Notes under the pieces: generated by a model
Databases searched by the model: none
What the model saw: only the letters and a program-made list of their open reading frames with translations
Told to the model about the DNA's origin: nothing
Source: Thermodesulfobacteriota bacterium
GTDB lineage: Bacteria > Desulfobacterota > Thermodesulfobacteria > Thermodesulfobacteriales > Thermodesulfobacteriaceae
Direction of reading: 5' to 3'
DNA: 9,694 bases
Assembly: GCA_003641645.1 (NCBI GenBank)
Contig: QNAZ01000018.1
Span: 1-9,694, forward strand
Program-made: the position numbers and the translations under genes
Shown: one piece after another, positions 5,577 to 9,694 of the stretch
How the letters are laid out: every line of letters starts with the position of its first letter
How positions within the stretch are numbered: the stretch's first letter is position 1

Positions 5577-6298
5577 CTGGTAGATACGAACTCTCCAAGT
5601 TTTTTAACCTCCCACCCCTTCGGTATTTCCTTTCCCAGCTCTTCGTTATAAACAAACTCCTCATCCTTGAAAGGTTCAAAATCCACGAACCATGATTTGA
5701 AAATCGCCATCGCTACCTTTTCTAAAATCTCGTTCTGCCTTTTCTTGTTCTCTATCAAATTATCAAACCAAGATAAAACAGTAGCGATGCGGGATTGTTC
5801 GGGAGGGGGTGGATAAGGGATTAAAATATTTTCTAAGTCTTCTTTTATTATTTCTTCATAAGTTGTTCCTCTTTCACCCAGTGGTGCTATGTAATCTTTT
5901 AGCCCAACTAACACATAGTAGATAAAGTGATTTAATGTAGGATTTCCATTTACATTGTAAATCGCAGCTAATCCCCGCCCTATACATACTTCATCTTTCG
6001 TTATATTTACATTCCCTACAGGTGCTCTAACAGTTAAAAGAACACTATTGGGTGGTGCTATTTTGCCGCATTTTTCAGTATAAGTAGTTGGAGTAATATA
6101 CAAATCTCCAAAATCTTTCCTTCCTTGAATAAAAGGCATACCTCTACCCTCTTTATTGTAATATTTGGATGGAGGGGACTGTCCCATAATTATCGCAAAA
6201 GAACCCTCACTAATAGAGATTATCTCCCAATCCCTCGGTATCTCTCCGATTTCAGTTTCTTTAAATTCAGTTTCCCATTTGAATTTGAGCATATTCAT
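5537..6298 (-). CDS. hsdS: HsdS N-terminal half (TRD1 plus central spacer), truncated by frameshift
   Basis: HsdS gives a type I complex its DNA specificity. The first ~160 residues form target recognition domain 1: EIGEIPRDWE, MPFIQGRKDFGDLY, APPNSVLLTVRAPVGNVNI. Residues about 161-212 form the conserved spacer helix (PPPPEQSRIATVLSWFDNLI, then KKRQNEILEKVAMAIFKSWF, VDFEPF). A new repeat, EIPKGWEVKKLGEFVST (224-240), begins the second recognition domain. After Ser241 the frame goes wrong and stops at 5539-5537; shifting one base at 5577 restores it. Two starts are possible: ATG 6298 and ATG 6292; AGAGG gives better spacing to 6292 (MLKFKWETEF). The gene overlaps the upstream 315-codon gene by about 30 bases. 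Half-length S subunits of other type I enzymes can dimerise to recognise palindromic sites, so this product may not be inert. Confidence 0.9.
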   Translation of the reverse strand: MNMLKFKWETEFKETEIGEIPRDWEIISISEGSFAIIMGQSPPSKYYNKEGRGMPFIQGRKDFGDLYITPTTYTEKCGKIAPPNSVLLTVRAPVGNVNITKDEVCIGRGLAAIYNVNGNPTLNHFIYYVLVGLKDYIAPLGERGTTYEEIIKEDLENILIPYPPPPEQSRIATVLSWFDNLIENKKRQNEILEKVAMAIFKSWFVDFEPFKDEEFVYNEELGKEIPKGWEVKKLGEFVSTSMGLRHLEKKQEK

Positions 6299-7214
6299 TA
6301 CCTCTTATTATTTGTGAGATCTTTTTAAATGCATAGCTTAATCCTAATTCTCTTATTGCAGTTAACTTCTTATCAAGCCATTTTTTAGATTGCTCATTTA
6401 AAATATCTTCCAAAATATTTAACTCAACAACTATTCCAATATCCATCACTCTATGTAAATCTTCAGCATACCTATTCAATTCCTCTGGTATAACCTCGAT
6501 TTCAAACAAGTCTTTTTCAGCAAGGAGTCTTTTTCCAATGTTTGTCTTATCTGGTGCTACATGCACATCTGCCGATAATTTTTTATAAAAGCTGTAAATG
6601 TATTTTTCGGGACTTATACTCTCTTGTATCGGATCAAAAATTTTCCAATTTGCAAGCTGTTTAACGATTGGTTTTACCTTTGGAACAATCTTTTCAAAGG
6701 TTTCATCTTCAAAAAGAGGTGAAATTTTATCATAAATCCCTGCAGAGGTTTTTTCTAATTCCTCTTCTATCGAAGGTTTTTGCCTGATTATATCACTCAA
6801 CCAATCTATGAGAGTTTTCTTAGAGTTTCCGATTTTTGTTCCTGTTTCCCTTATAATCTCAGCTCTATCCCTGTATTTCTTATGAGCCATGCACTCCCAA
6901 AAAGCACCTTTTAAAATTAATTCCAGCGTATTTCTCAATAACGTGTAAGCAGCGTTATAATATCCCGAAAGCGCTTCTAATAAAGATCTATGTGCTTGAT
7001 AAAAAACTTCATGGTGATATATAAGAAACGCTGATTTTGCATGAAAATCTTTGTTAGAGGTTATCAAACCTGTTGGTATCAACATAAATTCGTGGATAGA
7101 ATCATGTGCTTTTAGTATTTTTTCAAAGTCATATTTTTGAAGAGAAATAGCAATATTAGGGATATTCAGCTCCTTTAAACAATGTGAAAATGCCTCTTTG
7201 AATTTAATACTCAT
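6267..7214 (-). CDS. uncharacterised 315-residue helical protein, possibly HEPN-like
   Basis: I do not recognise a named family. The product is mostly alpha-helical, soluble, with no signal peptide or membrane segment. Residues 74-105 (AHRSLLEALSGYYNAAYTLL, then RNTLELILKGAFWE) and 205-220 (IYSFYKKLSADVHVAP) recall HEPN-like proteins of the DUF5677/AbiV type, in which a helix with R-x-x-x-E and a later L-S-x-x-V-H pack together. Here Arg94/Glu98 and Ser214/His218 are the candidate residues. HEPN domains are typically RNases or nucleotide-binding helper domains; the canonical R-x4-6-H motif is not seen. ATG 7214 overlaps the HEPN gene's stop by four bases, and the 3' end overlaps hsdS, so it is locked between the MNT/HEPN pair and the specificity gene. 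A role as third member of a toxin-antitoxin or abortive-infection unit is inference. Confidence 0.7.
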   Translation of the reverse strand: MSIKFKEAFSHCLKELNIPNIAISLQKYDFEKILKAHDSIHEFMLIPTGLITSNKDFHAKSAFLIYHHEVFYQAHRSLLEALSGYYNAAYTLLRNTLELILKGAFWECMAHKKYRDRAEIIRETGTKIGNSKKTLIDWLSDIIRQKPSIEEELEKTSAGIYDKISPLFEDETFEKIVPKVKPIVKQLANWKIFDPIQESISPEKYIYSFYKKLSADVHVAPDKTNIGKRLLAEKDLFEIEVIPEELNRYAEDLHRVMDIGIVVELNILEDILNEQSKKWLDKKLTAIRELGLSYAFKKISQIIRGNEYAQIQMGN

Positions 7215-7612
7215 TTTAGTTCATCTTCTCTTATTTCCATTTTTCTAAATATGAATTCCTTTGCCTTTTTAGCAATTTCAAAAGCTTGTTTTGCCTCTTC
7301 TAATGTTGGAATATAAAACTCGTCTGCATATCTGACTTCTACCGCATAATCTGAAAGGTTTCCTACATCAAGTTTTTTAAATTCTGAGTCTATATCAGAG
7401 CATAATTTTATTAGGAATTCTAAGTTATGAGTTCTCCCAAAATCAATACCCTTTGAAGTAAGAAAAGCTTTTAGCATTTTCTCAACAAATTGCTGGCAAT
7501 GAAAACAAACTGAGCTGGTTACTATTTCCTCTTCTGAAAGCTTAAATTCATTCTCAACCGTTTTATAATCCTCCATTGCTTTTATAACCCACTTTTTGAC
7601 CTTCTCATCCAT
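7211..7612 (-). CDS. HEPN domain protein, partner of MNT nucleotidyltransferase
   Basis: The 133-residue product matches the classical HEPN family: an N-terminal helix MDEKVKKWVIKAMEDYKTVE, the signature VCFHCQQFVEKMLKAFL (35-51), GIDFGRTHNLEFLIKL (55-70, with Arg60-Thr-His62), AVEVRYADEF (90-99) and a terminal helix rich in Lys/Glu. HEPN proteins encoded next to MNT proteins form two-gene toxin-antitoxin modules. In the best-studied pair (HepT/MntA) HEPN is an RNase silenced by AMPylation from MNT. That pair belongs to the DUF86 branch; here the R-x4-6-H RNase motif is not evident, so this protein may bind nucleotide or act as an adaptor. ATG 7612 is two bases after the MNT stop, with a weak ribosome site, consistent with coupling. 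Finding it between hsdM and hsdS is unusual. Confidence 0.88.
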   Translation of the reverse strand: MDEKVKKWVIKAMEDYKTVENEFKLSEEEIVTSSVCFHCQQFVEKMLKAFLTSKGIDFGRTHNLEFLIKLCSDIDSEFKKLDVGNLSDYAVEVRYADEFYIPTLEEAKQAFEIAKKAKEFIFRKMEIREDELK

Positions 7613-7614
7613 TT

Positions 7615-7932
7615 TTATATCTCGATCCCTTCTTTAAGAGCTTCATAAGTTACCGTGCCAAAAAAATTTTTATAATATTCAATTTCTTTTTCTGACTTTA
7701 TTATGACATCGCAAGGTATATATTCCTCTGCAAGTTCTTTTCTTATAAGGTGTGAGAGAGTCATTTTTTCATTTCTCGTAAGTTCTTTATTTACCACAAT
7801 GAGTATATCCCAATCACTGCCTCTTTCCCAATCCCCTCTTGCTCTTGAACCAAAAAGAATTATTCGGTTAATCCCCACATTCGCTTCTCTAAAAATTTTA
7901 TAAACCTTTTCCTTTATTTTTTCTTCAATCAT
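7615..7932 (-). CDS. MNT minimal nucleotidyltransferase
   Basis: This 105-residue protein has the polymerase-beta-like nucleotidyltransferase signature: GSRARG (28-33), then Asp40-Trp-Asp42 in SDWDILIVV, with Asp75 in CDVII as the third metal-binding acid. All catalytic residues are present, so it is probably active, transferring a nucleotide (AMP in the known MntA case) to a partner. Its ATG overlaps the hsdM stop by four bases (ATGA), with GAGGTG just upstream, so its translation depends on hsdM. It precedes the HEPN gene by two bases, the standard order being variable between families. The likely role is antitoxin or regulator of the HEPN protein; a link to the restriction enzyme is inferred from position only. 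Confidence 0.92.
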   Translation of the reverse strand: MIEEKIKEKVYKIFREANVGINRIILFGSRARGDWERGSDWDILIVVNKELTRNEKMTLSHLIRKELAEEYIPCDVIIKSEKEIEYYKNFFGTVTYEALKEGIEI

Positions 7933-9461
7933 AGCTTCACCTCAAAATTTAATGCTTTAAAGACTTCCTTCACCTTTTCCGTTAATTCCTTCTCCTCTTT
8001 AAGTAATTCTAAAAGCTCTTTAGAATAAATCTTTATCTTCTCCTCAAAAGGTGTTTCATCTTCCTCAAGTTTTATTCCAACATATCTTCCCGGAGTTAAG
8101 ACATACCCATTCTTTGCTATTTCCTCAATCGTTGCTACCTTTGCAAATCCAACCTCGTTTATCTTCTCTTCTGGCTCTCCTCTCTCAAACATCCTGAACT
8201 TCTCAACTATTTTTGTTATATGCTCATCTGTAAAAACAACCTGCCTCCTTGAAATAGGTTTAAACATATTTTTCGCATATACAAGCAAAACCTTACCTTT
8301 CATGTGTTCTGGCTTTGATTTTCTTAAAAACCACAAAGACGCTGGAAGTGACACTGTGTAAAACATTTTAGGAGGAGTTACAATTATTCCATATACTAAA
8401 TCATCTTCGATAATCCTCCTTCTTATTTCCCCCTCTATGCCACCTACAGATAAAGCTCCATTTGCCATAACAAAACCTGCTTTACCATTTGGTGCTAAAT
8501 GGAAAATATAATGTTGAATCCATGCAAAATTAGCGTTGTTATCTGGAGGAGTCCCATATTTAAATCTTGGATCATTTTTTGCTCTATCAGCTCCCCATCC
8601 ACTATCATTAAAAGGTGGATTTGAAACTACATAGTCAGCTCTAAGGTCAAAAAATTTGTCATCATGATAAGAATCTCCCCATCTTATATCTCCTTCAGCC
8701 CCCCTTATCGCAAGATTCATCTTACACATCTTCCATACAAATTCTTTAGATTCCTGACCATAAATAGAAAGTTTAAATAAATCTATTCCTTCTCGTTCAA
8801 GTTTTTCTAATGCTGATACAAAAAAGCCTCCACTTCCACAAGCAGGGTCAAAGATTCTTCCTTCTTTAACATCTAAAACTTCAACGATAAGTTTTGTAAG
8901 ACATCGAGGAGTATAAAATTCACCTCCTTTTTTTCCTTCAGCTTCTGTAAATTTTCCAAGAAAGTATTCATAAATTCTCCCAAAAATATCTTTACCTCTA
9001 TGGTCATCTCCAAAATCAATAGAAGAAAAAAGGTCTATAAGATAAGCAAGATCATGAGGATCAAGATTTATTTTTGTATAAACCTTAGGGATAACATCTT
9101 TAAGTTGCCTGGGGTGCGTATTTTCAAGAATTTCTACAGCTTTATCTAAAATTTCTCCAATATTTGGTTGGTTAGCATGTTTTTTAATATAATCCCACCT
9201 GGCAGGTTCAGGGACATATAAAGTTCCATTAGCAAGATACAAATCCATATCTTCACTAACATGAAATTTCAATTCTTCAGGATAATCTTTTGCATTTTTT
9301 TCTAATATTTCTTTTTTCTTTTCTTCAAAAGCAAAAGAAAGATATCGTAAAAAAATCAATCCAAGTACTACATATTTATACTCATGAACTTCAACCTTCT
9401 TTCTCAATTTATCAGCTGCCTTCCAAAGCTTATCCTCAAAACTTATATCTTTCTCTTTCAT
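7929..9461 (-). CDS. hsdM: type I restriction-modification DNA methyltransferase M subunit
   Basis: HsdM transfers methyl from S-adenosylmethionine to N6 of adenine at the site chosen by HsdS. Counting from the longer possible start at ATG 9518 (529 residues), the N-terminal helical domain (SFEDKLWKAADKLRKKVE, 26-43; YKYVVLGLIFLRYLSFAFEE) is followed by GKKGGEFYTPRCL (195-207), the cofactor motif FDPACGSGGFF (223-233) and catalytic SNPPF (299-303). The C-terminus ends in a coiled-coil-like helix used for subunit contact. I chose ATG 9461 (Met20 of the longer frame), because AGGAG lies 7 bases upstream and MKEKDISFEDKLW is the usual family beginning; ATG 9518 has no good ribosome site. The shorter product has 510 residues, normal length. 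All motifs are intact. It heads the operon and is coupled to the MNT gene by an ATGA overlap. Confidence 0.97.
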   Translation of the reverse strand: MKEKDISFEDKLWKAADKLRKKVEVHEYKYVVLGLIFLRYLSFAFEEKKKEILEKNAKDYPEELKFHVSEDMDLYLANGTLYVPEPARWDYIKKHANQPNIGEILDKAVEILENTHPRQLKDVIPKVYTKINLDPHDLAYLIDLFSSIDFGDDHRGKDIFGRIYEYFLGKFTEAEGKKGGEFYTPRCLTKLIVEVLDVKEGRIFDPACGSGGFFVSALEKLEREGIDLFKLSIYGQESKEFVWKMCKMNLAIRGAEGDIRWGDSYHDDKFFDLRADYVVSNPPFNDSGWGADRAKNDPRFKYGTPPDNNANFAWIQHYIFHLAPNGKAGFVMANGALSVGGIEGEIRRRIIEDDLVYGIIVTPPKMFYTVSLPASLWFLRKSKPEHMKGKVLLVYAKNMFKPISRRQVVFTDEHITKIVEKFRMFERGEPEEKINEVGFAKVATIEEIAKNGYVLTPGRYVGIKLEEDETPFEEKIKIYSKELLELLKEEKELTEKVKEVFKALNFEVKL

Positions 9462-9468
9462 TTTTAGT

Positions 9469-9473
9469 CTCCT
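9469..9473 (-). promoter_or_regulatory. hsdM: Shine-Dalgarno site deciding the hsdM start
   Basis: AGGAG on the minus strand, 7 bases before ATG 9461, favours that start over the in-frame ATG at 9518, whose upstream sequence has only AAAGAAG. Confidence 0.7.
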
Positions 9474-9535
9474 GTTTTTAACTTTTTCATATTCTCCAAA
9501 CAAATTTTGTTGCTTCATTTAACTTCTTTTGGGTT

Positions 9536-9550
9536 ATCTAACTATTAGAT
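9536..9550. promoter_or_regulatory. perfect inverted repeat upstream of hsdM, possible operator
   Basis: ATCTAA and TTAGAT are perfect 6-bp arms around a 3-base centre. It lies 75-89 bases before the chosen hsdM start. No T-run follows, so it is not a terminator. Such short palindromes can bind dimeric regulators, but AT-rich DNA produces them by chance, and no regulator gene is in the window. Confidence 0.3.
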
Positions 9551-9570
9551 GTCTTCTTTTCTTTTTATAC

Positions 9571-9657
9571 TCACTTTATCTCCTTACTTTGAAGAATAAG
9601 AATATTTAAACCTTTCTTTAAAGACTTTTCTGAACTGTTAGTAATAAAGGTGCTCAT
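9571..9657 (-). pseudogene. possible 5' remnant of a PLD/helicase-type protein
   Basis: ATG 9657 opens 28 codons (MSTFITNSSEKSLKKGLNIL, then ILQSKEIK) ending in TGA 9573-9571. The wording resembles the start of large phospholipase-D-fold/SNF2-helicase proteins ('M..FITN...KTLKERL.ELI..SKELKFLVGFF'), where the sequence would go on to the first PLD strand. Here it ends right at SKEIK. No ribosome site precedes it. AAGGAG just before its stop is followed by a GTG at 9574 with only nine codons. It is best read as a deletion relic, from memory of the motif; chance similarity over 28 residues remains possible. Confidence 0.35.
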
Positions 9658-9685
9658 AAGAATGTTGTATTTCTTTTTTTATATT

Positions 9686-9691
9686 ATTATA
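9686..9691 (-). promoter_or_regulatory. candidate -10 box
   Basis: TATAAT on the minus strand lies 28 bases before the relic's ATG 9657. The -35 region falls outside the window, and the surrounding DNA is almost pure A/T, so the match is weak evidence. If real, it could drive the hsd operon with a long leader. Confidence 0.2.
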
Positions 9692-9694
9692 CTA

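Noticed and set aside
6125..6328. Plus-strand open frame of 67 codons
   Set aside because: Opposite the conserved start of hsdS and the end of the 315-codon gene; no recognisable protein features.
7703..7903. Plus-strand open frame of 66 codons
   Set aside because: Antisense to the MNT catalytic region; Ser/Leu-rich shadow.
9290..9481. Plus-strand open frame of 63 codons
   Set aside because: Antisense to the start of hsdM; no ribosome site or family match seen.
1..9694. CRISPR array, tRNA or rRNA genes
   Set aside because: No regularly spaced repeats, no cloverleaf-like sequence and no conserved rRNA stretches were seen on either strand by eye.

Overview
The window is a strongly AT-rich stretch in which every supportable gene lies on the minus strand, so the transcriptional order runs from high to low coordinates. 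Codon use (AGA/AGG for Arg, many ATA), Lys/Glu-rich proteins and clear Shine-Dalgarno sites suggest a low-GC prokaryote, perhaps a thermophilic bacterium. This is inference: nothing here fixes the taxon, and an archaeon is not excluded.

The core is a type I restriction-modification locus carrying extra genes. In transcription order it holds: hsdM (9461-7929); an MNT nucleotidyltransferase (7932-7615); a HEPN protein (7612-7211); a 315-residue protein with HEPN-like traits (7214-6267); hsdS (6298-5031), broken by one frameshift near 5577; a small PD-(D/E)xK nuclease-like protein (5034-4555); a relic fusing the first codons of one hsdR to the tail of another hsdS (4551-4341); a small toxin-like gene (4339-4076) with a frameshift in its 3' end; a DUF2283 gene (4053-3810) frameshifted at an A10 tract; and full-length hsdR (3826-740). 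Most junctions from hsdM to the PD-(D/E)xK gene are 4-bp ATGA overlaps or gaps of a few bases, so this part looks like one translationally coupled operon.

The relic at 4341-4551 suggests how the locus formed. A second hsdR start follows the PD-(D/E)xK gene directly, and a second hsdS 3' end precedes the toxin/DUF2283/hsdR block. The simplest reading is that two tandem type I systems collapsed by deletion, so the present hsdM and hsdR may come from different parents.

The flanks look like a defence island with high turnover. On the left is a PIN-domain gene (DUF4935 type) that runs off the window, preceded by the last ~35 codons of a type IIG-like restriction-modification protein. On the right is a 28-codon remnant resembling the start of a PLD/helicase-type protein.

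Functionally, HsdM would methylate and HsdR would translocate and cut, with HsdS giving specificity. The frameshift probably abolishes normal specificity, unless the 253-residue half-subunit works as a dimer. The MNT, HEPN and HEPN-like chain could be a toxin-antitoxin or abortive-infection layer tied to the restriction system, and is the most interesting candidate for new biology.
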